From Alkalicoccus luteus (GTDB taxonomy: Bacteria; Bacillota; Bacilli; Bacillales; Salisediminibacteriaceae), in contig NZ_JAATHJ010000009.1 in the NCBI RefSeq assembly GCF_012034335.1, positions 1 to 64,000 on the forward strand: DNA of 64,000 bases, given 5' to 3'. The notes under the pieces are model-generated. The model was not told where the DNA came from and made no database searches. It saw nothing but the letters and a program-made list of their open reading frames with translations. Position 1 is the stretch's first letter; every line of letters starts with the position of its first letter. The position numbers and the translations under genes are program-made. Of this stretch, positions 36,203 to 45,301 are shown in pieces.

Positions 36203-36988
36203 TCAGCTGTCTTTAATAAACGGCCGGTTAATGTAGTAATAGACAAGCCCCATAAAGATGGCGCCGCCGATAATATTACCGGCAGTGACGGGGATCAGGT
36301 TGCGGACGATGCCTTCTGGAGTGACAGCTCCGGGATTGTCGAGCACGAGCGCGATTGCGAAGGTGCACATGTTGGCGATGCTGTGCTCATAACCGGAGAT
36401 AAAAAAGCAGAACACAAACAGCACCATCGCTGCCATTTTCGCAATATCATCCTTCATCGACATCGGCACGAAAAAGGCCATGCAAATCAGCCAGTTACAG
36501 AGCACCGCGCGAAAAAACAGCTCGGACACCGGATCGGTCATTTTACTGTCGGTGACCGTCAGCAGAAAAGCACTGATTTCCGGATCGCTGAACAGGCCGG
36601 TCGTGTAAATCAGCAGGGCGAAGGCAGCAGCACCTAAAATGTTGCCGATATACGTATACGTCCACAGCTTTCCGACGACGCCCCACGCCATTTTTTTCCG
36701 GATGGCGGCGTAAGTGTGATAAAACGTGTCCCCCGTAAATAAATCGGCACCGCCGTAAGCGATTAAAATGATCGCGACGCTGAACGTAAGCCCGGCCATT
36801 GGATAGGCCCACGGAGACTCAGCCAGATAAAAGTAGCTGCCTGTACGGAACGCGACGATGACACCAAAGCCGATAAACATGCTTGCAAGCGCCGCCCGTA
36901 TTAAATAACGAATTTTTCCTGTATTAAATATCTTTTCTTTCTTTTGGGAGACCTGCTCGACTTGCTCCAGCGACTGGCTCTCCATCAT
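36203..36988 (-). CDS. Formate/nitrite transporter-family channel
   Basis: 261 residues from ATG 36988, eight bases after GGAGGG. Six membrane helices. FNT signatures are GGADLFTGDTFYHTY (omega-loop region; the E. coli FocA equivalent is LF-TG), VLCNWLICMAFF and SGYEHSIANMC, with the proton-relay His in the last. Moves formate, nitrite or a related monovalent anion. Substrate not determinable from sequence. Confidence 0.9.
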   Translation of the reverse strand: MMESQSLEQVEQVSQKKEKIFNTGKIRYLIRAALASMFIGFGVIVAFRTGSYFYLAESPWAYPMAGLTFSVAIILIAYGGADLFTGDTFYHTYAAIRKKMAWGVVGKLWTYTYIGNILGAAAFALLIYTTGLFSDPEISAFLLTVTDSKMTDPVSELFFRAVLCNWLICMAFFVPMSMKDDIAKMAAMVLFVFCFFISGYEHSIANMCTFAIALVLDNPGAVTPEGIVRNLIPVTAGNIIGGAIFMGLVYYYINRPFIKDS

Positions 36989-37017
36989 ACGCAATCCCTC
37001 CATCTCTGTATTCCACT

Positions 37018-37203
37018 TTACGACGTGAATAGAGAAAAAGAAAGAGGGATATGAGTACATTCACAAGTGACAGCCCTTACATGAAAAGAAATAACGATAA
37101 GGGGCAGGAATAGGCGACGTACCCCATCTTTTGACGATAAAAAACCATAAAATATGTGACTGATGTCCAGGAGCAGAACAAGTACAACGACGAAGATAAG
37201 CAT
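37018..37203 (-). CDS. Possible small membrane protein
   Basis: 61 codons with ATG 37203 behind AAAGGG. N-terminal helix MLIFVVVLVLLLDISHIFYG and a second hydrophobic stretch (RLFLPLIVISFHV). No family known; the C-terminal third is unconvincing and could be non-coding. Confidence 0.35.
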   Translation of the reverse strand: MLIFVVVLVLLLDISHIFYGFLSSKDGVRRLFLPLIVISFHVRAVTCECTHIPLSFSLFTS

Positions 37204-37314
37204 CATCATTCCCTTTCGTTTTTAACCATAGCGGCGATATAGAAAATCGATGGAGCCTTCTATCATGGCGCGCAAGGTCCGCATTCGCTACAATAAGAAA
37301 AAGGGGAGATGCGA

Positions 37315-37845
37315 ATGAAACGACTGCTTGTGCTTGTTTGGTTCCTGACAGCCTGCGGAATCAACACGGAAGAAGAAACGTTTGAGCTGGAGTTTGAGTT
37401 ACATACATATGTGGATCGGATCGAACAGGGGGATATTCGCGAAGGAACGGTTACCCACGTCGTAGACGGAGATACGTTTGATGTCGTCATTGCAGGAGAA
37501 GGGGAGGAACGAATTCGTCCGTACATGGTCGATGCGCCGGAAATTTGTCACGGACACGACCCGCCAACCTGTGAATCAGAGCCGTGGGGCGATGAGGCCG
37601 CTATTTTTGCCAGGCAGGAACTGCTTGGAGAAACCGTCTATTTAGAGCAGGATGAAACGCCGGTTGATCGGTTTGACCGGACGCTCGCCTATGTTTATTT
37701 AGAAGACGGTACGATGTTTCAGGAGAAACTCCTCGCACTCGGTCTCGCCGAAGTTGTCGTTTATCCGCCGGACGACAAGTACGAAGCAGACTTGCGTGCG
37801 GTCGAGGAAGAAGCGAGAGAACGCGGGATACGAATGTGGGAGTAA
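37315..37845 (+). CDS. Thermonuclease-family (SNase-like) lipoprotein
   Basis: 176 residues from ATG 37315 (AAGGGGAG upstream; ATG 37309 is too close). Lipobox WFLTAC (Cys14). Residues about 45-176 form the staphylococcal nuclease OB-fold. VTHVVDGDTFDVVI supplies the calcium Asp, IRPYMVDAPEI the Arg/Glu pair and DRFDRTLAYVYLEDG the second Arg, so catalytic residues appear intact. Degrades extracellular DNA or RNA at the membrane surface. The acidic composition fits a saline environment. Confidence 0.88.
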   Translation: MKRLLVLVWFLTACGINTEEETFELEFELHTYVDRIEQGDIREGTVTHVVDGDTFDVVIAGEGEERIRPYMVDAPEICHGHDPPTCESEPWGDEAAIFARQELLGETVYLEQDETPVDRFDRTLAYVYLEDGTMFQEKLLALGLAEVVVYPPDDKYEADLRAVEEEARERGIRMWE

Positions 37846-38069
37846 CGATTCAGCTAAAGCTGTAAAATCGCACAATGGATACAGCGGATTTGAGGCCACC
37901 CATTCAAGTTGCGGGTGTGATGATTGAAGGAAGTATTCTCATAAATGACTTTATTAACAGCCCAAGTACGATGGATTGTTTTGCTTAGGGTTCTTTCACT
38001 GTTTTCAAAGTTTATATGCCTTTAAATTCGTGAATAGGAACTGAAAAGAACAGGTTAGGAGGAGTCAGT

Positions 38070-38375
38070 ATGGATGGAGCAGCTGTTATAGCGGTACTCG
38101 ATCGCAGTATTACAAAAGACGTGTTAGCTAAGCTTGAAAAAGAGGAAGGGGTGCAGTCGCACACGCACTGGAAGGCCTCTGGACACAGTTCCAGGGATGG
38201 CAGCCTGCTTGGGATGAAGATTCATCCCGAAAGAGACTGCATTTTACTAATTATAGATAAAGAAAAAACGAAATCTGTGATCAAGTGGATTAATGAGACA
38301 GCTGCTCTTGATGAACCAGGAAACGGAGTAGTTTTCTCGGTTGATTTAATGGAGGTAGCAGGTTTGCGAAGCTGA
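38070..38375 (+). CDS. PII-like small signalling protein
   Basis: 101 residues. The layout matches a PII ferredoxin-like trimer subunit: beta strand AAVIAVLDR, helix ITKDVLAKLEKEEGV, T-loop-like GHSSRDGSLLGMKIHPERDC, strand ILLIIDKE, helix, then GNGVVFSVDLMEVAGL, comparable to the G-x-G-x-(V/I)FV-x-(P/D)-(V)-xxVxxI end of PII. It stands 230 bp before a cation/proton antiporter; PII-like proteins often gate transporters. Good ribosome site TTAGGAGGAG. The assignment is by pattern, not by search. Confidence 0.6.
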   Translation: MDGAAVIAVLDRSITKDVLAKLEKEEGVQSHTHWKASGHSSRDGSLLGMKIHPERDCILLIIDKEKTKSVIKWINETAALDEPGNGVVFSVDLMEVAGLRS

Positions 38376-38444
38376 CAAAATGAGTTTTCTTTAGGAAGAG
38401 AACAAAAGGGTTTATCTACAATTTTTTACATTATTTCTATAAGA

Positions 38445-38472
38445 CTTCTCTTTAAAAAGGGGAGTTTTTTAG
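38445..38472 (+). terminator. Terminator after the PII-like gene
   Basis: ACTTCTC with GGGGAGT (two G-U pairs), loop TTTAAAAA, then six T. Confidence 0.65.
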
Positions 38473-38607
38473 TTTGAATAAAATGGAATCGTCTTTCTAC
38501 GAAACTACGTAATTTTTAACAGTAAGGACGTGTACTTTTCTGTAAAAGAGTGGGTAAACCTGATAAGCTTAATAGAAGATACATAATAATTGAGGCGGTG
38601 TCTGTAA

Positions 38608-40098
38608 TTGTCTATAGAAGATATGTTCTCCACTGATCAGTTTCTTATGCTGATCGCATTCTTTTTCATCATCGGCGTTCTTACCACGAAATTCTCCAGT
38701 CGTTTTGGTATACCTGCCCTTATTTTGTTTATCGGAATAGGCATGCTTGCCGGAAGTGACGGGCTTGGCCTCATTTACTTTGATGATGCCTCGCTGGCAC
38801 AGCTGATCGGTATTTTTGCGCTGGTTATTATATTGTTCGAAGGTGGTCTCTCAACAAAATGGACAACGATAAAGCCTGTTGCTGTACCTTCTCTTCTGCT
38901 TGCAACTGTCGGCGTTATTTTAACCTCGCTGATTGTCGCAGTTGCGGCGCGTTTTGTACTGGACGTAACGTGGCTGGAGGGAATGCTTTTCGGTGCTATT
39001 GTAGGTTCAACTGATGCGGCTGCTGTATTTGCAGCATTGAAGAATCACAATATCAGCGAAAAGCTCGGAGCAACCCTGGAGGCAGAATCGGGAACAAATG
39101 ATCCGATGGCGATGTTTTTAACGCTCTCTTTTATTACGCTTCTTACCACGGATCATGCAGGCTTTCTGTCAGTTGCAGGGGATTTCTTTATTCAGATGGG
39201 TGTCGGATTAGCGGCAGGGGTGTTATTGGGGAAAGCAGCGTCATGGCTCATTAATCGCGTTAACTTAGAATCAAGTGGCTTGTACCCGATCATTGCGATG
39301 GGTTTTGCGCTGCTTACGTACAGTCTGACAGCTGTCGTAGGAGGAAGCGGACTGCTCGCTGTCTATATCGCTGCTCTTGTGGTCGGCAACAGCGATCTTA
39401 CCTACCGGCACACGATCTTCAGCTTTAACGAGGGATTTGCATGGATGATGCAGCTTGGTATGTTCGTCATTCTGGGTCTGCTTGTCTTTCCAAGCGAACT
39501 GTTTCAACTGGAGATTATTATTCAGGGGCTATTTTTATCAACGGTGCTGATTCTCTTAGCTCGTCCAGCCGCGGTTTTCTTAACATTGATCGGCTTTTCA
39601 TATAGTTTAAGAGAAAAGCTGCTCGTTTCCTGGGCTGGGCTGCGAGGTGCTGTTCCGATCGTACTGGCAACCTTTCCGCTCATAGCTGGTCTGCCGAATG
39701 CCCAGCTGTTTTTCAACGTCGTGTTCTTCGTTGTATTAACATCAGCTTTAATTCAAGGAACCTCTATTTCACCAGCTGCAGAGAAGCTCGGACTGACCGG
39801 TCCAAAAAAGGTGACTCCGTTTCATTCTCTCGAGCTCGTGTCGATCGGAAAGGCGAATGCGGAAATCATCGAGTATACAGTGAACGAAGAAACCAGGGTA
39901 ATCGGTCAAACGCTCTCTGACATTGATTTTCCGCCGGACGTCCTCATTAACGCCATTATCCGCGGGGAAACGCTCGTGACACCTTATGGGGAAACGACAA
40001 TTGAAAACGGGGACATCCTGTATATTCTCGTGTCAAAAAAGCGTAAGAAAGACTTAAAAACGCTGCTCGGAGAAAGACGCAGCGTTCCGGAAGACTAA
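38608..40098 (+). CDS. Potassium/proton antiporter (NhaP2/CvrA type) with TrkA-C domain
   Basis: 496 residues, TTG start after GAGGCGGTG. The first 390 residues are a CPA Na+/H+-exchanger domain with about 12 helices (FGIPALILFIGIGMLAGSDG, IVGSTDAAAVFAALKN, AESGTNDPMAMFLTL, SWAGLRGAVPIVLATFPL). SGTNDP places the ion-binding Asp. The last 80 residues (EYTVNEETRVIGQTLSDIDF, GDILYILVSKK) form a TrkA-C/RCK-C ligand domain, typical of K+/H+ antiporters NhaP2 and CvrA, which in some species bind c-di-AMP. Likely controls pH and K+ in saline, alkaline conditions. Confidence 0.9.
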   Translation: MSIEDMFSTDQFLMLIAFFFIIGVLTTKFSSRFGIPALILFIGIGMLAGSDGLGLIYFDDASLAQLIGIFALVIILFEGGLSTKWTTIKPVAVPSLLLATVGVILTSLIVAVAARFVLDVTWLEGMLFGAIVGSTDAAAVFAALKNHNISEKLGATLEAESGTNDPMAMFLTLSFITLLTTDHAGFLSVAGDFFIQMGVGLAAGVLLGKAASWLINRVNLESSGLYPIIAMGFALLTYSLTAVVGGSGLLAVYIAALVVGNSDLTYRHTIFSFNEGFAWMMQLGMFVILGLLVFPSELFQLEIIIQGLFLSTVLILLARPAAVFLTLIGFSYSLREKLLVSWAGLRGAVPIVLATFPLIAGLPNAQLFFNVVFFVVLTSALIQGTSISPAAEKLGLTGPKKVTPFHSLELVSIGKANAEIIEYTVNEETRVIGQTLSDIDFPPDVLINAIIRGETLVTPYGETTIENGDILYILVSKKRKKDLKTLLGERRSVPED

Positions 40099-40116
40099 GT
40101 TAGAATACTTGCATGG

Positions 40117-40142
40117 CCCGCACGGAACTGGTGCGGGTTTTG
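40117..40142 (+). terminator. Terminator after the antiporter
   Basis: CCCGCAC (40117-40123) with GTGCGGG (40131-40137), followed by TTTTG. Confidence 0.8.
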
Positions 40143-41195
40143 TTACGTCCGCTCCGCTTCGTAGAGCGCTTCGTCGGCGTCGGCAGTGAGCGTTTCCGGA
40201 GCAGCAGAAGTTTCCGGAAACGCAGCAATTCCGATTGAGAGCGTCACGTGAATGACGCTGCCATCGGAGAGAACAAACGGATGTGCTTCGACAGCTTTCC
40301 GAATGCGTTCTGCAATTTCCTGCGCATCGTCCTTAGCACAGCCAGGGAGCAGCACCGTAAATTCTTCACCGCCATTACGGCTAATGATGTCAACCGGGCG
40401 GACGTTTCTGCCCATAATAGCAGCTATTTCTTTCAGGACGAGATCGCCCTCTTTGTGCCCGAACGTATCGTTTACTCGTTTGAAATGATCGATATCGGCA
40501 AAAAGCAGCGCGAGCGGCTTGTCTGCTTCTTTCGCCTCTTCAGAAAAGGAGCGCAGGTGCATGTTGAACTGCCGTAAATTGTTAAGGCCGGTGAGACCGT
40601 CTGTGAGCGATTCTTCACGGTACCGCTTCAGCAGATGCTGCGACCGCCTCGTATATTCGACCGTATAAAACGCAGCAGCGACACCGACGTAAGATACAAC
40701 CCAGTAGAACGGCACAAGTCCGGTTAAGATGGACCAATCCTGAAGCAGATAAATAATGACTGCCGTAAAGATCATGTTTGCAGCGGTTGCCATCCAGAAC
40801 ACACAGAACGTTTTCGTAAGCTTGCAGCGGGCGATCCACACCGCTGCGAGCGTCACGGCAATGATGAGTGCACTTCCGGCTATGGCAGATACGGTCATGC
40901 CAAACAGAAAGCGGCCTGTAATAACGAACAGCATGGCAATGCCAGCAGGGACGGCGCCGCCATAGTAAGCAAGCAGCAGGACAGGTATATGCCGCAGATC
41001 GACGATTGTTTCGCCATACTGCAGACTGTAAAACATCAGCACGTTGGCGAGCAGCCCGCCCATCACACCGGCAAACAGCTTCAGCTTTAATGGTGAAGTC
41101 TGGTGCAGCGCATAGCGGCCAGTAAATTGCGTATATAAAAATAATAAGGTAGTTAAAACAGCGAGATTGGCACCAAGCTCTTTGATCATCGACAT
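40143..41195 (-). CDS. Diguanylate cyclase with 5TM receptor domain
   Basis: 350 residues. Five to six N-terminal helices of the 5TMR-LYT type (ANVLMFYSLQYGETIVDLRH, VLLLAYYGGAVPAGIAMLF). The GGDEF domain runs from residue about 190 (DGLTGLNNLRQFNMHL, FADIDHFKRVNDTFGH, active loop RNGGEEF). The GGEEF signature, Asp metal ligand and LSIGIAAFP are intact, so it should make c-di-GMP from GTP. It ends at DADEALYEAERT, a few residues shorter than usual. Monocistronic. Confidence 0.9.
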   Translation of the reverse strand: MSMIKELGANLAVLTTLLFLYTQFTGRYALHQTSPLKLKLFAGVMGGLLANVLMFYSLQYGETIVDLRHIPVLLLAYYGGAVPAGIAMLFVITGRFLFGMTVSAIAGSALIIAVTLAAVWIARCKLTKTFCVFWMATAANMIFTAVIIYLLQDWSILTGLVPFYWVVSYVGVAAAFYTVEYTRRSQHLLKRYREESLTDGLTGLNNLRQFNMHLRSFSEEAKEADKPLALLFADIDHFKRVNDTFGHKEGDLVLKEIAAIMGRNVRPVDIISRNGGEEFTVLLPGCAKDDAQEIAERIRKAVEAHPFVLSDGSVIHVTLSIGIAAFPETSAAPETLTADADEALYEAERT

Positions 41196-41326
41196 AAAAA
41201 GGTCCTCCGGGAGGGTGTGGCGTATTGATGTTAGTTTAGCATAGTAAAGGAAGATTCAGGAAAGTTTATTTTTTCTGAAAAAAGGCGTAAACTGGAAACG
41301 ACAAGGAATTCTAGGGGCGTGAGCCG

Positions 41327-41869
41327 ATGATAGTGAGAAAAGCAGCAAACCTTCATCTGAAAAAACCAAACGAAGCTGAAATACGTTCCCTCTACTGGTG
41401 GAAGTACATCGAAGAAAAGCAGCCTGCCAAGCAGTGGAACGGTCCATACATACCGGAAGAGATAATTGATGAGAAAACCTATTTTCAAATCTGGCAGGAA
41501 GAAATCGACGTTGGCATTCCAGCTGCAGCTTCAATCGTGATCAATGGAAAAGCAGTCGGCTATACAGGAGCTTACTGGGTGGACCGGAACACCGACTGGC
41601 TGGAGGCTGGCATCGTCATTTACGACCCGGATTACTGGAACGGCGGATATGGAAGCACCGCTTTCCGCCTTTGGATCGACTATTTGTTTTCAGCTGTGGG
41701 GATTCATCGGATTGGTCTTTCCACATGGTCGGGCAATACCCGCATGATACGTGCTGCTGAAAAAATGGGATTTACAGAAGAAGCACGAATTCGTGAAGCC
41801 CGCTTATGGAAGAACAAGCGGTATGATGCGATCAAGATGGGAGTACTGCGGCAGGAGTGGGAAGGATGA
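41327..41869 (+). CDS. GNAT acetyltransferase (RimJ/RimL type)
   Basis: 180 residues. The fold shows GIVIYDPDYWNGGYGSTAFR (acetyl-CoA P-loop region, GxGxxA-like) and HRIGLSTWSGNTRMIRAAEK followed by MGFTEEARIREA, typical of the RimJ/RimL/SpeG-like group. An N-terminal aromatic segment (RSLYWWKYIEEKQPAKQWNG) is common in Bacillus paralogs. Substrate unknown. ATGA overlap with the next gene. Confidence 0.88.
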   Translation: MIVRKAANLHLKKPNEAEIRSLYWWKYIEEKQPAKQWNGPYIPEEIIDEKTYFQIWQEEIDVGIPAAASIVINGKAVGYTGAYWVDRNTDWLEAGIVIYDPDYWNGGYGSTAFRLWIDYLFSAVGIHRIGLSTWSGNTRMIRAAEKMGFTEEARIREARLWKNKRYDAIKMGVLRQEWEG

Positions 41870-42786
41870 TTCTCGATATTGCCGTCCAGGTGATGTTTCC
41901 GATCCTTTTTCTTGCTGCAGCAGGCGCGTTTTTTCAGCGGTGGTTTCAGCTGGATCTTGGCACGCTGTCACGGCTGCTGACGTATTTCTTTCTGCCCGCT
42001 GTCGTCTTTACGACGATTTCCACACAGGAAATAGAGGGGGGCCTGCTGCTGGACGTCGGCGCGTTTCTGTTCATTCAATTTTTGTTGCTGGCTGGAATGT
42101 CGAGCCTGATTTGCCGACTGACCGGCATGGATCCGAAGCTTGCTCCGACGTTTAAAAACAGCGTTGTGCTCATGAATTCCGGAAACTTCGGACTGCCTGT
42201 AAGCCAGCTCGTGTTTGCGGGCACAGCCGGTGTCTCCGTTCAGGTCATCGTTCTGCTATTTCAAAACTTCTTAACGTATACATATGGATTGTTTCAAGCG
42301 GCTTCTTCTTCAGCCGATACGATGAAAACAGCGGTGATGCAGCTGCTGAAAATACCGGTGCTCTATGCGTTGGCAGCGGCCGTTATCGTGCAGCTGACCG
42401 GTATCAGTCTGCCTGATCCGGTGGTGATTCCGCTTGAGCAGACGGCAGATGCGTTTATTGCGCTTGCCTTGTTTACGTTGGGGGCCCAGGTCGCCTACCC
42501 GGCGCTCAGACAGTTATCGCTCCTCTTTTTCACAGCGGTTGCTGCGCGCCTGATTTTCGCCCCACTGCTCGGATTAGGCATCATCTTTCTCCTCGGACTT
42601 GATGGCGTCACCGCACAGGCATTGCTAATCGCGAGCGCGTTTCCAATGTCCCGGAACAGCGCACTGTTTGCGCTGGAATACGACAACCGTCCGGAATTTG
42701 CCGCACAGGGCGTGCTCGTCTCCACGATTCTGAGCATTTTCACCGTCAGCTTTTTCATCTATCTGGCCCAGCTATTATTTGCTTAG
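41866..42786 (+). CDS. AEC-family (auxin efflux carrier type) transporter
   Basis: 306 residues from ATG 41866. Ten helices; FLAAAGAFFQRWFQLDLGTL, NSGNFGLPVSQLVFAG (the conserved N-x-GNxG-P motif) and FTLGAQVA mark the family. Bacterial AEC proteins export or import organic acids and amino acids. It precedes another ten-helix carrier at 42797, separated by ten bases. Confidence 0.88.
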   Translation: MILDIAVQVMFPILFLAAAGAFFQRWFQLDLGTLSRLLTYFFLPAVVFTTISTQEIEGGLLLDVGAFLFIQFLLLAGMSSLICRLTGMDPKLAPTFKNSVVLMNSGNFGLPVSQLVFAGTAGVSVQVIVLLFQNFLTYTYGLFQAASSSADTMKTAVMQLLKIPVLYALAAAVIVQLTGISLPDPVVIPLEQTADAFIALALFTLGAQVAYPALRQLSLLFFTAVAARLIFAPLLGLGIIFLLGLDGVTAQALLIASAFPMSRNSALFALEYDNRPEFAAQGVLVSTILSIFTVSFFIYLAQLLFA

Positions 42787-42796
42787 GAGGGGACCG

Positions 42797-43693
42797 ATGA
42801 CCTGGAAACATGCAGTCGATCCGTTTTTACTCCTTGCAGCAGCTGTATGTGGGCTTTTGATAAGCGGTACAGCACCTGACTGGACATTGGAGCCGGTTAT
42901 TTACCTGCTGCTCGCGAGTATGTTGTTTTTCGTCTTTTATACGATGCCGGAAGGCCGGCAGAAAAGCGATAAACCGTTCCTCTGGACTGTGCTGATGGTA
43001 AACGGTCTGCTTGCACCGATAGCAGCCGTATTGCTTGGCTGGCTGTTTCTCGGCGGTGAAACAGCGCTGTTTATCGGTTTTTTGATGCTGATGGTAACGC
43101 CATGTACCGACTGGTATTTGCTGTTTACGAAGGCAGCCGGAGGAAACGTGAGGCTTTCAGCCGGTTTGATACCCATTAATTTAATTCTCCAGCTCATTTT
43201 CTTGTCTGCAATTGTGCTAATTGCAGGAGGGGCATTCGGTTTCAGCGGCGTAGCCGTTTCTTTGATGCAGGCGCTGGCTGTGGTTCTGCTTCCATTGAGT
43301 GCTGCGGTAGCTGCCCGTGCAAAGCAACCAGGCAGGAGCGTCCCGGAAAAGCTGCCCGTATTCTTGCTGGCAGGTGCTGTTCTGCTGATCTTTATGGCTG
43401 AAGGAGAGGCGCTCGGACAAGCGTGGGAACAGGCCGGTATCGTCTTCGTGCCTGGACTGCTTTTTTTCCTCACGATGAGCGGAGCCGGGTACGCCATTGG
43501 AAAATGGCTGCACATGGAGCGCACGGCGCACATCAGTCTCGTCTTTACCGTCTCCGCCAGAAATGCACCACTCGCTGTAGCGTTCGCTGCAGCAGCATTT
43601 CCGGATGAGCCGCTCATCCTGCTCGTACTGCTGGCTGTGCCGCTGTTGGAGCTTCCTTATTTAAGTCTGCTGACATTTTTAATAAAGAGGTGA
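42797..43693 (+). CDS. BASS/ACR3-superfamily permease
   Basis: 298 residues from ATG 42797 after TAGGAGGGG. Ten helices. MLMVTPCTDWYLLFTKAAGG followed by NVRLSAGLIPINLILQ matches the ACR3/bile-acid-symporter region, with Pro-Cys-Thr-Asp in place of the ACR3 A-PCTAMV motif. No arsC or arsR neighbour, so arsenic resistance is not supported; an organic-anion permease is likelier. The following small gene overlaps its end closely. Confidence 0.78.
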   Translation: MTWKHAVDPFLLLAAAVCGLLISGTAPDWTLEPVIYLLLASMLFFVFYTMPEGRQKSDKPFLWTVLMVNGLLAPIAAVLLGWLFLGGETALFIGFLMLMVTPCTDWYLLFTKAAGGNVRLSAGLIPINLILQLIFLSAIVLIAGGAFGFSGVAVSLMQALAVVLLPLSAAVAARAKQPGRSVPEKLPVFLLAGAVLLIFMAEGEALGQAWEQAGIVFVPGLLFFLTMSGAGYAIGKWLHMERTAHISLVFTVSARNAPLAVAFAAAAFPDEPLILLVLLAVPLLELPYLSLLTFLIKR

Positions 43694-43698
43694 TTACC

Positions 43699-43887
43699 AT
43701 GAACCGTTACATGATTGCGCTGCTTACAGCCGTTTTAATGCTTGGCATCGCCGCAGCTTTATTTATCACGATGCAGTCCCAGCATCGCGACAATCTGCAG
43801 GTGATGCAGGCCTGTATCGAGGAAGGCGGGGTAGTGAACGTAGAAGAACGCTTTTTAGGGAACCAGGTGGAATGCCGGCTCCCCTGA
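43699..43887 (+). CDS. Small membrane-anchored protein
   Basis: 62 residues from ATG 43699 after AGAGGTGATTACC. One helix (YMIALLTAVLMLGIAAALFI) and a short extracytoplasmic domain with two cysteines (QVMQACIEEGGVVNVEE, QVECRLP), which may form a disulfide. Family unknown. Confidence 0.65.
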   Translation: MNRYMIALLTAVLMLGIAAALFITMQSQHRDNLQVMQACIEEGGVVNVEERFLGNQVECRLP

Positions 43888-43937
43888 TGTGAAACGGGAC
43901 TTCCATTGAATCGTATACATAGGTAAGGAGGGATAGC

Positions 43938-44309
43938 GTGCTCGTATCAGTTCTTGTAATCGCCGGTTTCGTTACGATCGTTCTTGTACTTCTAAAGGGG
44001 TTGAAGCTGAGGCGAAAAGAGGTCCAGCAGTATCATGGCGGCATGCACCTGATCAGCCTGCTGGTGATCGCGATGGCGATGATTACTCTGATCATTTGGA
44101 GCGGGAACTATGGGCAGGAAATGTGGCCCGATGAACCGATATGGACGAATCCTCTCCTCTATACAACTGTTGGAGTGACGCTGATGCAGCTTTTGCAGGC
44201 CGTGTACGATTACCGGTTTGCTGAAAATAGAAACGTACCCGTTTTCTCATTTTGCATGGTAGGCCTGCTGGCGATACTGTTCAGCACGATTCTATTTTTG
44301 ACAGGTTGA
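43938..44309 (+). CDS. DUF4181-like four-helix membrane protein (copy 1)
   Basis: 123 residues from GTG 43938 after AAGGAGGG. Four helices. Layout: helix, basic (K/R)xE(V/I)xQ segment (LKLRRKEVQQYHG), two helices, then QLLQAVYDYRFAENRNVPVF and a last helix. Same plan as the next two genes, so these are tandem duplicates. DUF4181 members are small Bacillus membrane proteins of unknown role. Confidence 0.7.
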   Translation: MLVSVLVIAGFVTIVLVLLKGLKLRRKEVQQYHGGMHLISLLVIAMAMITLIIWSGNYGQEMWPDEPIWTNPLLYTTVGVTLMQLLQAVYDYRFAENRNVPVFSFCMVGLLAILFSTILFLTG

Positions 44310-44487
44310 TTGGTATGATAAAACGTTCATCCTATGAACGTAAAGGATAAAAGAATATTGAAGTTAAAAGACGGATAGGACCTTGCATCTGGAATCACTT
44401 GCCTGCGTAATATTCAAAGTAATGAAGCAGGAATGGATTTATGAATAGAATGTACGGTGAACATCAAGCTTAACGAGGAGGCTTATT

Positions 44488-44871
44488 ATCGCAAATCTAC
44501 TACTTCTGGCAGCAGGGCTGTTCGTGCTGTGCATGTTATATTTCCCGTTCCACTGGCGTAAGAAGCTTGATCTGGAAAAACAAGAGATCAATCGCACGTG
44601 GGGAAGATCTCATTTCATCATCCAGCTTGTGCTGATTGCGGCGGGGATCGCGCTTCTCTTGTCTGGAGCCATCTTTTTCCGGGATCAACCGCCTGTATAC
44701 CTTTCACCAATCATCATTCTGCCGGCTTTTTACACGCTTCTGGCTCTCGGACAGGCGTTCTTTGATTCTAAATTTGCCGAGAAGCCGGATGTGGTCGCGT
44801 ATTCAAAACGAATGGCAGCACTGGCGGTGATGCTCATGACAGGCTGGTTCATGTTAGTAGCGTTCATCTGA
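44488..44871 (+). CDS. DUF4181-like membrane protein (copy 2), unusual start
   Basis: About 127 residues. Homology with its neighbours shows that the N-terminal helix (ANLLLLAAGLFVLCMLYFP) starts upstream of the first ATG (44524). The ribosome site GAGGAGG (44475-44481) points to ATC 44488, or ATT 44485, as start. Central LDLEKQEINRTWGRSHF and GQAFFDSKFAEKPDVVAY match copies 1 and 3. Confidence 0.65.
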   Translation: MANLLLLAAGLFVLCMLYFPFHWRKKLDLEKQEINRTWGRSHFIIQLVLIAAGIALLLSGAIFFRDQPPVYLSPIIILPAFYTLLALGQAFFDSKFAEKPDVVAYSKRMAALAVMLMTGWFMLVAFI

Positions 44872-44893
44872 TGACGTTTGAGGAGGCAGGTAC

Positions 44894-45280
44894 ATGATCT
44901 GGATCATTTTTTCTATTGCAACAGCGCTGTTGTTCATGTCACTGTGGGGACTTCGCAAATGGGTAGGGCTTGAGCGGCACGAGGTGAACCAGGACTGGGG
45001 AAGGGGCTTTAAAGCTCTGCGCTTTGGCATCACAGCCGCTGGCATTGCGGCAATCCTGATCCGGGCTGGTTTAGGGGAGGTGCAGCTGATTGCAGGTACA
45101 GCTGTGGAGGTTTCACTGATAGCCGTCACCATGGTCATGCTTCAGCAGCTCGTTCAGCTGGTCTATGACGTCCGTTTTGCAAAAGACAAACGAGTGAAGT
45201 GCTATTCGGCAGGAGTCAGTATACTGCTTTTTTTGTATATACTAGGGATGGTAAGTATGATAGTTCTGTTTACTACATAA
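44894..45280 (+). CDS. DUF4181-like membrane protein (copy 3)
   Basis: 128 residues from ATG 44894 after GAGGAGGCAGG. Helix 1 WIIFSIATALLFMSLWGL, basic segment LERHEVNQDWGRGFKAL (the EVNQDWGR motif is shared with EINRTWGR of copy 2), two helices, VQLVYDVRFAKDKRVKCY and the last helix. Third tandem duplicate. Confidence 0.72.
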   Translation: MIWIIFSIATALLFMSLWGLRKWVGLERHEVNQDWGRGFKALRFGITAAGIAAILIRAGLGEVQLIAGTAVEVSLIAVTMVMLQQLVQLVYDVRFAKDKRVKCYSAGVSILLFLYILGMVSMIVLFTT

Positions 45281-45301
45281 CTGATAAAGGATGTGTCGAT
45301 C

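Noticed and set aside
35929-36637. Repeat-derived proteins on either strand
   Set aside because: Arise from a 42-bp repeat that keeps all phases open; part runs antisense through the FNT gene.
42797-43693. Arsenite exporter ACR3
   Set aside because: No arsR, arsC or arsD neighbours and the key motif differs; kept only as superfamily member.
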